From Rhododendron vialii (Eukaryota; Streptophyta; Magnoliopsida; Ericales; Ericaceae), in contig NC_080567.1 in NCBI RefSeq assembly GCF_030253575.1, positions 38,611,001 through 38,675,000 of the forward strand: a DNA stretch of 64,000 nucleotides. The letters run 5' to 3'. A model generated the notes under the pieces. That model worked only from the letters and a program-made list of their open reading frames with translations, was not told the DNA's origin and did no database searches. Positions 1 through 10,999 of the stretch are shown here, in pieces. Each line of letters starts with the position of its first letter. Position 1 is the first letter of the stretch. The position numbers and the translations under genes were made by a program.

Positions 1-616
1 CTATAAAAGTTTAACACTAAAAAATAAAATCCGTATTGATGCCCGCAATTTTGGTACCATATTATTGTTCAACAATTTTTGCAGTAATAATCAGAAATTG
101 CAAAATTTAAAGTTTCCATAGCACCAAAATCGCACTTTGCAATGAGATCACTAAAAATCACTTCCACTATTTCTTTTCCCCCTTAAAATCGGCAAAAGAA
201 ATTCCATTATCAAAAGAACTACTCAAGTGAAACATGACATTATGCATGTACTGCAAATGTTTGGACATGCATACAGAAATTAACTAGCTAGTACTACTAT
301 AAGATAAAGAGTGCAAGATACAAGTGAAAAGCATAATAATTAAAGTTGCATTGGATGAATCTTCTTGGAAGGTAGCTAAGCTTACACATGAATTTAAAAG
401 CTAGCAGCATAAGTTGAATTAATGGATTAGAAGTCTTCTTAGAAGAAGTTCAATCATGATGCCTCCATGAAACCCACTTGGAAATTAAGAAATATATACA
501 TACAATGAATATAGATGTAGTGGTCATTGTCCTCCATTTTTATTTTTTTTTGCTCAAAGCAATATTGGAGAAAACACTAGTATGAGTCTGTCAGGGACAC
601 CGGATTAATATTACTG
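1..616. other. intergenic, no gene seen
   Basis: AT-rich DNA with stops in all frames and no recognisable protein or repeat structure. It ends at the Stowaway-like MITE. Confidence 0.6.
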
Positions 617-819
617 CTCCCTCCGTCCCAAATTCTTTATCCGGTCTGCAAAACGGAGTGTTAAAAATAATACAATTTTTGCAAGAAAAAATCAAAAAAA
701 TTTCAACAACTTACTAGATATCAATGAGTATTTTAAATTTGCGAAAAAAATTTGAATTTTTTGCATTATTTTTAACACTCTGTTTTACGAACCGAACAAA
801 GAATTTGGGACGGAGGGAG
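617..819. mobile_element. Stowaway-like MITE (Tc1/mariner type)
   Basis: The two ends are inverted copies starting CTCCCTCCGTCCCAAATTCT. The inverted arms stay alignable for roughly 60 bp or more with few mismatches, including a shared block GAGTGTTAAAAATAAT. CTCCCTCCGTCCC is the classic Stowaway terminus. The right end is followed by TA; the left flank is TG, so the left copy of the TA target duplication seems to have mutated. The element is about 203 bp with no coding capacity, and would have been moved in trans by a mariner transposase. Confidence 0.85.
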
Positions 820-821
820 TA

Positions 822-2172
822 TATTAGTATTATATAAGTCGTAATCGGTGGCTCTTAAGAAAGATACATCTTTCTTGCCGTTAAGGTGCGTGGAAGAAAA
901 ATAAAACTACTCCATACTTTTCCTTAATTTCCAGTAGATCGAACTGTATGTTGAAGTGGATATTTTGTCCTAGCTTGGTGATTTTATTAATTTCCAAGTA
1001 AACTTGTACTGGAGAGAGAGAGAGAGATAGGTAGGTACGTAGCGTACGTACTGAGAAAGAGATCGCGCGAGGCCAATAATGGAAGATATTTATTCGACCA
1101 CTCTTGATGAAACAGTGCCCACTGAGTAACTATCGGCCGGCCTGCAACCAAAGTATACATACATGCATGGTGAGATCAGCCCATATGTGCTTAGAATTCA
1201 TGATGAGAGTTAGAATTTAGCGAATGCCAAACATTTTAAATTTTGAGATTATTAGAGGATTTGTCCGGTCGTTAACTGAATCCTAGTATTATTCGAGGTA
1301 TAAATAAACTAGCCTGAACATCTCGTTATTTCAAAAAAAGGGAGTGTTAATTTACTAATATACACATAGAAAAGGTGGTGTTACTTCTCAAAACCCCAAG
1401 GTCAAGGTCAAGGGTTGAAGGCTTGGTAAAGGCCAAGATCCAAAAAAACAAGAAAAGGTACCGCAGAATTGTTAAGCTTAATTTACTTTCTTTTTTGTTT
1501 TTGAAGAGAGCTTAATTTACAAACCCATGAATAAACTAAACAAAATCCGATAAAAGCAAAACAAAAAACTTGCACAGCCATGGAATGCGAATGGAAGAAA
1601 AATTAACCAAGAACAGCATATATTACATACATAAAACTGCAAGAAAATTTAAAACAACTAAAACCTCAAACAAAGGTAAATAAAAAGCATTTCACAAGAT
1701 AATCTGCGAAGCAAGTTGGCAATGACAGACCGGAGTGATGCCTAACTTGGAAAGTGACCTGAATACCGATCGGAAGCTGTTTAGTAACCTATGTGGATTA
1801 TTGCCGATCAAAAAACTATATGGATTATTGCTGATTAGAAGTGTCGCTGTTTAAACTTCCATGATACTATTTCGGATCTAAAAATATAAAAAAAAATAAT
1901 CAAAATGAGATTTTTTGAAATCTTTTGTTGTAAAAAAATAATGGTTCGACGTAGCCATAACGGAGTGCACTATTGCAAGGATTTTTTTTTTCTTTTGAGA
2001 TAATCAAACCGTAAACTAATGAAAAAAGAAAGAAGGATGAATTCACTATATAAATCGCACATATAAAATGGAACTACGTACAGATAATCTTTACGGATTT
2101 TGGCAAGCACATAGCACTAAAAAGGTGAATTATAACAACACCTACAAGATCAAAATTAAACTTGGTTCCCTC
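822..2172. other. intergenic, no gene seen
   Basis: AT-rich spacer with a short GA run near 1012-1027 and homopolymer A/T runs. No open frame here looks like a gene. Confidence 0.5.
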
Positions 2173-2455
2173 TTAGGGCCTGGTTGGAAGGGATATTGTG
2201 AAGGGGATACCACAATCCATCCTTTTAGTACCTGGGCCCAGCTATGGACCCGTTTGGCAACTTCATTTGGAGGGGGTTTTATCTTTGGCCCCTCTTCTCT
2301 AATACCTGCTAAGATTGACTGAGGGGGTCTTAGCGATGGATAGGGTCTGATCTGTTATTGTGTAATACCTCCTAATTCCCCTCCATTTCGGACGCTTGTA
2401 CCCCTCGTAATCCCACTTTTCAACCCCAGGTAGCCATTTTATGAGCAAAAGCAAA

Positions 2456-2725
2456 AAAAATTAAGCGTTCCAAATTTCAATTCGTTTGAACCGGTGAAAA
2501 TATTTTAGTTTTTTGATCATTTTATCCTAAATGGTCATAACTAAATTTTGACTCTAGGACTCTTATTGATTAACACTAAGAAAGTCGTACAACCAAATAT
2601 CTTAAGGCTAACCAACGAGAGCCTTACAGTCAAAATTTAATTATGACCCTTTAGAATTAAATGATCAGAAAAAGAAAATCTTCTCACCCATTCAAACAGA
2701 TTGAAATTTGGAACATTTAATTTTT
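2456..2725. repeat. fold-back unit A inside the Harbinger-like element
   Basis: The first arm contains TTTCAATTCGTTTGAACC and a block near TTTTGATCATTTTAT. The second arm holds the inverted forms, ending at GGAACATTTAATTTTT. Arms are about 100 bp around a spacer of a few dozen bases. A second copy, unit B, follows after about 35 bp. Confidence 0.75.
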
Positions 2726-2759
2726 CAACTTGCAGTTTATATATTAAAAAATATGGTTA

Positions 2760-3037
2760 AAAAATTAAGTGCTCCAAATTTCAATCCGTTTGAACCGATA
2801 GAAAGATTTTAATTTTCTGATCATTTTATTCTAAATAGTTATAATTAAATTTTGACTCTAGGACTCTCTTTGATTAGCCCTAAGAAAGTCGTACAACTAA
2901 ATATCTTAGGACTAACCAACGAGAGTCCTAAAGTCAAAGTCAAAATTTAATTATGATCATTTAAAATTAAATGATCAGAAAAATAAAATCTTTCCACCCA
3001 TTCAAACGGATTGAAATTCGGAACACTTAATTTTTTT
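2760..3037. repeat. fold-back unit B, tandem copy of unit A
   Basis: Same order and arm sequences as unit A, including AAATTTTGACTCTAGGACTC in the left arm and its inverse in the right arm. The two units are direct copies of each other at roughly 85-90 % identity by eye, and each is itself an inverted repeat. Confidence 0.75.
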
Positions 3038-3372
3038 CTCAACTTTCCCCAAAATCAAGCCTTGCATTTTTTTCTTTTTTCTGTCCCTTGAAGCTCAAAA
3101 AAGCACGTATTTATTCTAATTATAATGAAACTAACAAATTTTGTCATAAACACTGCATAAGGGCAAAAAAGTCATTTAACAGCTTTTTACATCAATCTCC
3201 CTTTTTTATACCCCAAATTAATCCTCCATCCAAACCAAGTACTATTTAATACCCCCTTCATAAACATCACATCAATATGGGTCATCCCATATTAACCAAT
3301 ACCCCATACTATCTAATCTTCCCTTCTTACATAATACTTCCAAATCTAATCCCGCATCCAAACGAGCCCTTA

Positions 3373-4578
3373 AGCTCTAACGTTTGAAACCTCTCAAGTG
3401 TTATTAACTCTTATGAGACCAATTCATACAGAGCAAAGCCGTAGCTGTAATTGGGCCCCCGAAAGTGGCCGATGAGATAAAATCCCCCAAATTAATTGAA
3501 GTGCTCGTAAGTTGTCCCAAATTTTAAAAAAACAAATTTAAATTTAACTTGGGATCACCACTCTTGGTTCCCACGAAACAGTACTAGATAAGAACAACTC
3601 TTAAACGTAGAGTATATATCTTTAGGAGCAAATAAATTAAAGATGAAATAGCTGGAGATTTATGAGTAAATTAGGTGATGAATTTGCTAACTTCCCGCAT
3701 TCTAACACTTTTAATCTTGATAAGTTCAATGCAAAAAGAATTTTCAAAATTTGACCAGAAGATAATACTACTACGTACTGGAGTAATTATGAAGAATTTT
3801 TTTTTTTTTTTTTTAACTCTTGCCTCAAAGAGGCTGGCCTTTTAGACTTGCAAATTTACTTCGTCCTTGGTCTTAGATTTTTTTTTTTTTTGATCCGCAC
3901 CTTGGTCTTAGGTTACTATAAAATTCTCAAGTGTCATCAATTTCTGTGCATCTGTTCATAAGATTCGCTCCCTGTTCGGCCGCACCTGACATAATATGAA
4001 CCATTAATTGTCCTGTTAGAAGATGCTAAAATTGACTCCAAAATTTTTCAAAAGGGCTTGCGTAAACTATCCCGGACAATTTAAATAATTAGATATTGAT
4101 ATAAATTTAAATCTTTCACGTGTCATTTCGTTATTCTTTTTGTTAACACAAAAGGAATACTTGTGTAAGAAATTTGTTTCACATTGGCTCTGTTTTTTTC
4201 TTCTTTTTCTTTTCAGAGACTAAAATCTGATGGTAAATTAGTTTTTATATACTAGTACTCCTACTAGGAATCCTATTCTTCAGCCTTTGCAAATGACAAA
4301 TCCTTGATTCCCTCTCTTTCTCCCTCTAAAAGGAAAAAACTGACCCTTTCTCTCTCTCTCTCTCTCTCTCACTAAAAATATATTATACTATAAAAAAAGA
4401 AACTGAGGACTTGTTCCCACATGCATACAAATCACAATCACACATAAAGGCCTCCTCACCTTTACCTCTCCACCTCCCACTTGGAATTGAATTTCCCCAT
4501 TCAAACAAACGCCTCTGAAATCTCTGACCCCATAGTTTACTCACAAAATCTGCATGTTTACGTCCTTTGCTTTCCACC

Positions 4579-4609
<31 letters not shown>

Positions 4610-4760
4610 AATGCTTCCCAAGGCCAACAGGAGAGAGAGAGAATCCTAGGGCCCCTCTCCACCTCTCTCTCTCTCTCTGTTTTATTTTTCAGTTTGTCAA
4701 GTTACTTTAATTCAATCAAACAATCTACTGTATTATCCAATTAATTAATTCACACCCCTT
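3373..4760. other. intergenic / distal promoter of the BOI-like gene
   Basis: No gene seen. It contains poly-T runs (about 3798-3814 and 3880-3891) and two CT microsatellites (about 4341-4370 and 4579-4608). CT-rich blocks like these are common just upstream of plant genes and may mark the start of the promoter or leader. Confidence 0.5.
4579..4608. repeat. CT dinucleotide microsatellite
   Basis: About 15 uninterrupted CT units in the upstream region of the BOI-like gene. A shorter CT tract precedes it at about 4341-4370 and another follows at about 4664-4678. Confidence 0.9.
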
Positions 4761-5083
4761 CCAATATTATTTATACACTCCCCCTACCTCCCTTTGTTTT
4801 TTGTGTTCCTTGAAATCCTAGCAGCACGTCCAAAACCAAACGTCTCTCAAAAGCAGGGCAGAGGTTCTGCCAAAACAGAGTTATAAAGAGAGAGAAACAG
4901 AGAGAAAACATCATGCATATGTTCTGATCCAACTGCTCCCGTTTTGAAGCCAAATCCATTTCGATTCTGTTCTTGTTTTGTTGGTTCGAGTCCAAAAAGG
5001 CCGACGAAAATCTGCCAAAAGGGCTGGTCTTGTGTTGTTACAGTTCTGGTGCTCTGTGGTTTTATACCTAAAATCTCCCGTAT

Positions 5084-5086
<3 letters not shown>

Positions 5087-5113
<27 letters not shown>
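5087..5113. repeat. TA microsatellite in the presumed 5' leader
   Basis: About 13 TA units followed by CTAT repeats, ending some 10 bases before the start codon of the BOI-like gene. It lies in the presumed 5' UTR and could form a weak hairpin there. Confidence 0.85.
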
Positions 5114-5117
<4 letters not shown>

Positions 5118-5125
5118 ATCTATCT

Positions 5126-6048
5126 ATGATGGCCATTCAAGCGCAGCTATACCCGGATAGTTTTGGGTTTTCTTTGGGTGGTTCACAAAATTGGATGGAG
5201 AATTCTTATGGGTTCAATGAGTTCTGTTTCAATCTTCAACAGAAACAACAACAGCAGCTGGTGCAGAACCTTCAACAGAAAACCCAAAATCCGTGCTGTG
5301 AAACCATGGGGTTGCTTTCTAAAAACAACTTTTATCAACAATCCACGGCTTTTTCTCAGAGCACAGCTGCTCAGGTTGAGAAGCAGGGGCAACAGATTGA
5401 TCGGTTCATCAGTTTACAGGTCAGAAATCAAAGCATTCACATATACACGATAAAGTTTTGTTTTTGGTGTGATTTTAGAGTTTTTATTAATGATCTAACC
5501 GTTGGTGTAATTGTTTCGGGAAACAGAACGAGAGATTGAGATTGCTCTTGCAAGAGCAACGAAGGCAACAGATGGCATTACTTTTGAGGAAATACGAAGA
5601 GAAAACAGTGGTTTTACTGAAGCAAAAAGAGGAAGAAATAGCAAAAGCTATGAACAGAACAATGGAGCTTGAAGACTTCTTGAGAAAAGTTGAGATTGAG
5701 AGCCAAACGTGGTACCGATTGGCCACAGAAAACGAAGCGATGGTGGCAAATTTGAATAACACAATCGAACAGCTCAAAGAAAACGGGTGTTTCACCAATG
5801 AGGTTGAAGATACAGGGTCATGCTTCAGAGGAGAGAGAGATGAAGAAGCAGAGGAAAACAGAGGTCAGGGACTTGGGGAGAGAGAAAATCAAGAAAAGAC
5901 GGTCTGCAAAAGCTGCAATTTTAGGAATTCGTGTGTTGTATTCCTACCCTGTAGGCACCTCTGTTCATGCAAAGATTGTCAAGTTTCTTTGGATTCTTGC
6001 CCAGTCTGTGGGATGGTAAAGAAAGCTAGCATTGAGGCTCTGATTTGA
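5126..6048 (+). CDS. BOI-related RING-type E3 ubiquitin ligase
   Basis: Two exons, 5126-5419 and 5527-6048, joined in phase 0 (donor CAG|GTCAGA, acceptor ACAG|AACG), giving 271 residues. The N-terminus (to about residue 98) is rich in Q and N, with a run of glutamines near residues 38-53. Residues 99-180 form a charged helical region (E/K/R/L-rich, likely coiled coil) with the tryptophan-centred stretch ESQTWYRLATENEAM, as in the BOI family. The C-terminus (about 225-260) is a C3HC4-type RING: CKSC, then CVVFLPCRHLCSC, then CPVCG, in the very C-terminal position typical of BOTRYTIS SUSCEPTIBLE1 INTERACTOR and its relatives (BRG1-3). Such proteins transfer ubiquitin from an E2 to nuclear regulators and dampen cell death and gibberellin responses. 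Two ATGs stand in tandem at the start; either could be used. Confidence 0.93.
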
Positions 6049-7189
6049 TCTTACCAAGAAAAATCACATATTTTCCGGGAAAATGTAGAGAAAGTGTTGG
6101 ATGGATGGTGAATGAACAATACCCATCTCAATCATGCAGTATCTTTGTCATTATTTTATTTATTTTCCTATTTGGGGTCTTCTGTTTTTAGATTTGATTC
6201 GTGTACTTTTTAGACGACTCCCCACTTGAACAGAAATTACAGGACAAAAGCATCTTTTCCTTTCCTGGTTGGTTTCATCGCTCGTGATTGCTTTTGCTTT
6301 TGTGGATTCATTTCGTTCCCCATTTTCCTTTCACTCTTGGGATTGATTTGATTATCCATTCATCTGATACTTCCAGTTTTATTTATTTCTTGCATTTGGC
6401 AGTGCTAAATTAAACAGTGACACAAGGGATGAAAGCAATTTCGGAGGCTGATTTAAGCTTTGGTTTTGGAAAGAGACAGTGATGGTGATGGATCTCTTCT
6501 TTGCCTTGGCAAAAAAGTAGGAGTAAGAAATACACCAGTTTGTACTAGTTTTTTGAGACTTGGGAATTGATTTCTTCGTGATAAATACAGTAGTACTTTG
6601 TCTTGTCCCTGAAAATAATTTAGTGCTAATAATGGACTGACCTTGATTCCAGAAATTATGGGATCTAGTTTTATGGTTCTAACTCTTGGTCACGAGGGTT
6701 AGTTATCCTTCAGTAGTTTAGAAGCAATGCCATGTGGTGTTCTGAATCATTCTAGCATCATACATTCGTGTGAGATTCTTACACTTACTTGTAGATCTCA
6801 CGAAAATGAATGATGTTAGAGTGTCTTGAACATCCCGTAACAGTGCTCCGAGAGCACAAATTTTAAGGATTACATAATGAGGATTTTGTACCGCATGATT
6901 TTTACTGGGTTGGGTCCATTAAGGAGACCCCAGAGCACCCATAACCCATCATGGAATGGGCTTGTGTCCCATCCTGGTGGAATGAATTAGGGATTCACTT
7001 AGTCTAGGAAAGAGAAAAGTAGAAAAAAAAAAGATGCAACGAGAGTAACAGAAAAAAGAGAGGAATGATTCGAATGAATGAGGGAAAAAAAAAAAAAAAA
7101 AAAGGCAAAATAACTTCCCCTTATTCGTTCTTGCAACTTTTCTTTTCCCTTTCCTACAAAGCACCCAAAAAAAGAAGGGGGGATGTAGT
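6049..7189. other. 3' flank of the BOI-like gene, no further gene seen
   Basis: Probable 3' UTR and spacer. T-rich stretches after the stop at 6048 fit a plant 3' UTR. A poly-A run at about 7085-7102 precedes the large element. Confidence 0.5.
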
Positions 7190-7742
7190 TATTAGGGAGA
7201 ATTTTTCATAAGTCCACTATACCACTTTTCAAACCCGCTAAGTCCATTTCTAAATTTCAAAACCCCTTAAGTCCACTAACTTATTAGTAAAGATATAATA
7301 ACCATGTTTAGACTAATATACCCTTATTTTAAAAAAAATTTTTGCCCCGTTTTTTCATTTATTTCAAAAACATCAATTTGAAATTTCTCTATCCCGAAAA
7401 TTTCTCTCCAATCCAGTACAAAACCCATTTCCCCTCCCCCCCTTCCCCCCTCCCCCCCACCATTATTTTTCCAGAAAGAACTATACTTTTCGTGAAAAAT
7501 CGGAGAAGAATCGAGAAAAGCACTAGATCGCCGTTCTTCACCCAGATTCAGTCGGACATTCTTCTCCGTTCCTCGCCTGTTCTAGTCGGACGCTAATCGC
7601 CATTATTCGACCATTCTAGTCGTCTCCGTCACCGTCGTCAAGCACTCGATTGCCGTCGTCACTCCAACAACGAGATCAACGGACGAAAAACAGAGATCAA
7701 CCCACGTCCCAGACTTCATTCGTCGTCGATCGTCGCCCTTCG

Positions 7743-8106
7743 TCGCTTTTGCATATATGTATATATAGTTTCTGATTTATATAACATTATATATGATCTA
7801 CTGTCTCGTAAGACATTTTATATGATGTTCTGTTGCTTCTGCATATATGTATATATAGTTTCTGATTTATATAACATTATATATGATCTACTGTCTCGTA
7901 AGACATTTTATATGATGTTTTGTTGCTTTTGCATATATGTTTATATAGTTTCTGATTTATATAACGTTATATACAATATACTGTCTCGTGAGACATTATA
8001 TATGATGTTCTGTCGCTTTTGCATATATGTATATATAGTTTCTAATTTATATAACGTTATATACGATCTACTATCTCGTGAGATATTATATATGATGTCC
8101 TGTTCA
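7743..8106. repeat. 90-bp minisatellite, four units
   Basis: Four direct copies start at about 7751, 7841, 7931 and 8021, each with GCATATATGTNTATATAGTT, then a GATCTACTGTCTCGTAAGAC-like block. The period is exactly 90 bp, a multiple of three, so a 98-residue open frame (7822-8118) runs through as a 30-residue repeat. The AT-rich composition and lack of any known motif make it an artefact of the period, not a gene. Confidence 0.9.
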
Positions 8107-8269
8107 ACAAATATATAAGGTTATATATGGTTATATCAATGTTGGTAACTGAGTCCAGTTCAAGGTATATATAGGAACTCATTAGCAAAGCACAATTGAA
8201 CAGTTAATAATATATAAGTTAGGGTTTTGATTGCGAGTAGATATGATTATATCAAATTCTGATCATTAT

Positions 8270-8675
8270 ATGTTCTACTTTATTGAATTGGTCCGCGCAG
8301 CGGCCTTACTGACTTATTATTTGTGCAGTTGTTCGAGGGGTGAAGAGTATTAAGTTACATGTGAAATCGACCGTGAAGAAGGCGACGGCGACAAAGGGAA
8401 AGAAGTTACAAGATCTCCTCTTCTTTTTTTTTTCATTTTTTTTAAAGTTAGAAAGGACAGAATCTCATGTATAATGTTATAAGGCTATATGTTTATTTTT
8501 TGTCACACTTATTACGTTTTTTTGTGTGTATTTATTTATGTGGCAAAATAATACACATATAAAGTTTTTTGTTTGTTTTTGCATTGTAAACATATATAAG
8601 ATTATTTATATACGGTTATCAGAAGTTAGTCAATGAAGCCGCTGCGCGGACCAATTCAATAAAGTAAAACATATA
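8270..8675. repeat. internal inverted repeat of the large element
   Basis: At about 8276-8305 the sequence ACTTTATTGAATTGGTCCGC continues into GCAGCGGC. Its exact inverse appears at about 8638-8668. A shortened inverse copy (GATCAATTCAATAAAGTA) lies at about 8811-8830. Arms are about 30 bp and nearly perfect. The intervening 330 bp holds no gene. Confidence 0.8.
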
Positions 8676-9512
8676 ACGTTATATGTGAGTTTCTATGCTG
8701 TGAAACTCCAAAAAAATAAAACATATAACATTATATGAAAGCTGCTGACTTGTGTACCTCCCAACAAAAAAAGAACATATATTGTTACTCGAAGCAAGTC
8801 ATTGAGGCCGGATCAATTCAATAAAGTAAAAATATAATGTTATATGGGAGTTTTTATGCAGCGAAACTCCAAAAAAATTATAGAACATATACCATTTTAT
8901 GTTAATATATGTACGTTTATATGTAAACGTGGAATGTTATATGTTCTTGTATTATAATAAAAAAAAAATTTCAAAAACTCATATAACGTTAAATGCGAGC
9001 CGATGAATGAGTATATAACGTAAAATATAAGTATCGCACGTTAAATGAGAACTGATAAACGAGTATATAACGTTATATATGTACAATTACGTTATATACA
9101 GTGTATCAGAAAAGGAGAATCTTTTGTCACTTTATTCCAATGTAACTGCTGGGATTTCAAACGTAGAACGGATAATGGGCTAAAAATATGGGATTTGAAT
9201 GGAAAGGGTAATCTTTTCTCTCTCTCTCTCTCTCGTTTGGACTCTGTTTCCCTTTTGGATATGGGAACAATGTGAATATGGGAGATTTTATAGGAGTAGG
9301 ATATGGGAGATTTTATAGGAGTGAGATATATCAGATTAACGGTTTTTAAAGGTAAGGGTATTTTGGTCCTGAACTAATTCCTTTTTTAATTGAATTGGAC
9401 TTAAAGCCTCACCAAAACCTAATTAGTGGACTAGAGGGGTTATGAAATTTAGACGTGGATTTAGTGGGTTACAAATATGCTATAGTGGACTTCCCAACAA
9501 TTTTTTATAGTT

Positions 9513-10440
9513 ATTTTCCCTTCTTTTCTTTCTTTCTTCAAAATCCAAACTCATCCTATCAATACTTTAGAGAAGGGCAAGAGGGTAATTTCACATACTA
9601 ACTTACTTAGGCAATTGCTGACTAGGAAGAGGCATAATAGACCTTTTAAACACAAATACAATATCCAAACTCATCCTAACAATACTTTGAGACTAAAGAA
9701 ACCAATGTTATTTTAGTTACTGTTTGGCTCAACGTACAATACATTTCTTTAGGATGCTCTCAATTGTAGAAGGGATTGGCTTGCTGATAATGCAAAAGTG
9801 ATGGACTCATGGCTTTCTTTATGAGCATATAAGATGCATGACTGAGCAATAACTAAAATGGAACGCAACAATGCTTCATCTCCAATGCAAAATCCGTGTG
9901 TCTAAATTTGGCCAAGCAAAAAGGGTGAAGGAGGGTGCCACCAGCTTTATCAACTCCATTGGGTGTGATCATAAAGACTTTCGTGGCGGGCCTCGTGAGA
10001 GACCAATCACCCATAGGTTTCTATCACTCCATCAAGGGCTAGTGGATCATAAACGGACTTGCAAGAGGGGAAGACATGAGGGGCATCTTCTGCACCCCTC
10101 AAAACTTGTGACTTTTGAGTGTGTGTCTGCTCACTATCTATGGGAGCAAATTATTGCACACTCTGTTACACTTCAGATTTATAATCTTGACAAAAATTAA
10201 CAGAAATCTCGCTCTTTTTTTGTGACAAAATACTGAAATGATGGCTTGTTATACCATGTATCTTTTGTTTATTTATGTTCAGTTTCGAACTTCAGAGCTG
10301 TTTTCGAAATGGTGACTGAGAGGTGATGTTCAAAAGAAAAAAAAGAAGACTTGAGGTTGATTTTCTACCAAGAAGATGGAAAAAAAAGAACATAATTTCC
10401 TGACATCTGCCGGAGTGTTTTTTGGTATGGTTTTCACTAA
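9513..10440. other. intergenic, no gene supported
   Basis: Contains one 109-residue open frame (9871-10200, +) with no recognisable domain, no splice support and unremarkable composition. Nothing else stands out. Confidence 0.45.
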
Positions 10441-10452
10441 TTACTCGCATGT

Positions 10453-10743
10453 TTAATCAATAACAATGTTCTGCATCTCAGGATTAGCATTGCCTGCATG
10501 ACATCTATGGTGAACGATGCATGAGCTGGAGATATGTTTGCATTGCTTTTTTATTTTATTGAACTCACAACAAGCCATGTTAAGAGCAACCTCTTCGACG
10601 ACCCATCCATCCCTGGGGGATGCACACCTATGAAATGATGCGTAAAGATGGGGAGGTCGTGGAAGAAGTTTCTTATGACACGTTTGCATCTTCTCAATTG
10701 AATCAACATGATTGAGAATGAACTTGGGCATCAGACTCATCAC
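10453..10743 (-). CDS. unrecognised open frame, possible exon remnant
   Basis: A 96-residue frame with balanced composition and several Cys, His and Pro residues. It includes KLLPRPPHLYASFHRCASPR and a CCEFNKIKKQCKH stretch. By eye it reads more like protein than the neighbouring random frames. I cannot assign a family. It lies in a stretch of decayed host genes, next to the receptor-kinase pseudogene on the same strand, so it may be a remnant exon of an unrelated lost gene. No promoter or splice partners were identified. Confidence 0.25.
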   Translation of the reverse strand: MMSLMPKFILNHVDSIEKMQTCHKKLLPRPPHLYASFHRCASPRDGWVVEEVALNMACCEFNKIKKQCKHISSSCIVHHRCHAGNANPEMQNIVID

Positions 10744-10999
10744 AAGTTAGCAGTACTTTTTTTACTTTGTGCATGGTTGGTACGTCTGCAATTTCTCGCA
10801 AGTTCAACCCTCTCTGAATATGCATCAGTTAGTTCAATTCAACAGGTGCCTTCGTTGAGAGGTGACAAAGATGGTGATCCCTTGGTAAGTTTAGAATACT
10901 GTTTTGAACCTGGAAGAGGAAGTCAGTGCTACTGTTTCATGCTGCTGTTCTGCACTTGGGGGTTGCTACTGCTACTGTTTGCTGGTGTCTGAATTTCTT

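Larger units (their letters stand above)
2176..3369. mobile_element. non-autonomous PIF/Harbinger-like element
   Basis: The left end reads GGGCCTGGTTGG and the right end CCAAACGAGCCC. Both are flanked by TTA (2173-2175 and 3370-3372), the usual PIF/Harbinger target duplication. The element is about 1.19 kb, larger than a typical Tourist MITE, and encodes no transposase. Its middle holds two tandem fold-back units listed separately. The termini match only imperfectly beyond the first 12 bases, so it is fairly old or composite. Confidence 0.6.
7190..9512. mobile_element. large non-autonomous element with long terminal inverted repeats, Mutator-like
   Basis: The left end (about 7195-7290, with AGTCCACTATACCAC and TCTAAATTTCAAAACCCCTT) is matched in inverted orientation by the right end (about 9410-9510, with GGGGTTATGAAATTTAGA and CTATAGTGGACTTCC). 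The arms are about 80-90 bp and around 80 % identical. Long TIRs, a 2.3-kb body without transposase, and a short CGTCGTC-rich host-like piece near 7600-7740 fit a Pack-MULE-type element. No clean 9-bp target duplication was found, so the exact ends and superfamily are inferred. Confidence 0.6.

Noticed and set aside
7822-8118. 98-residue open frame with 30-residue repeats
   Set aside because: It is produced by a 90-bp AT-rich minisatellite inside a transposon-like element. No known motif or gene context.
9871-10200. 109-residue open frame
   Set aside because: No recognisable family, no leader or splice context. Kept only as a note in the intergenic entry.
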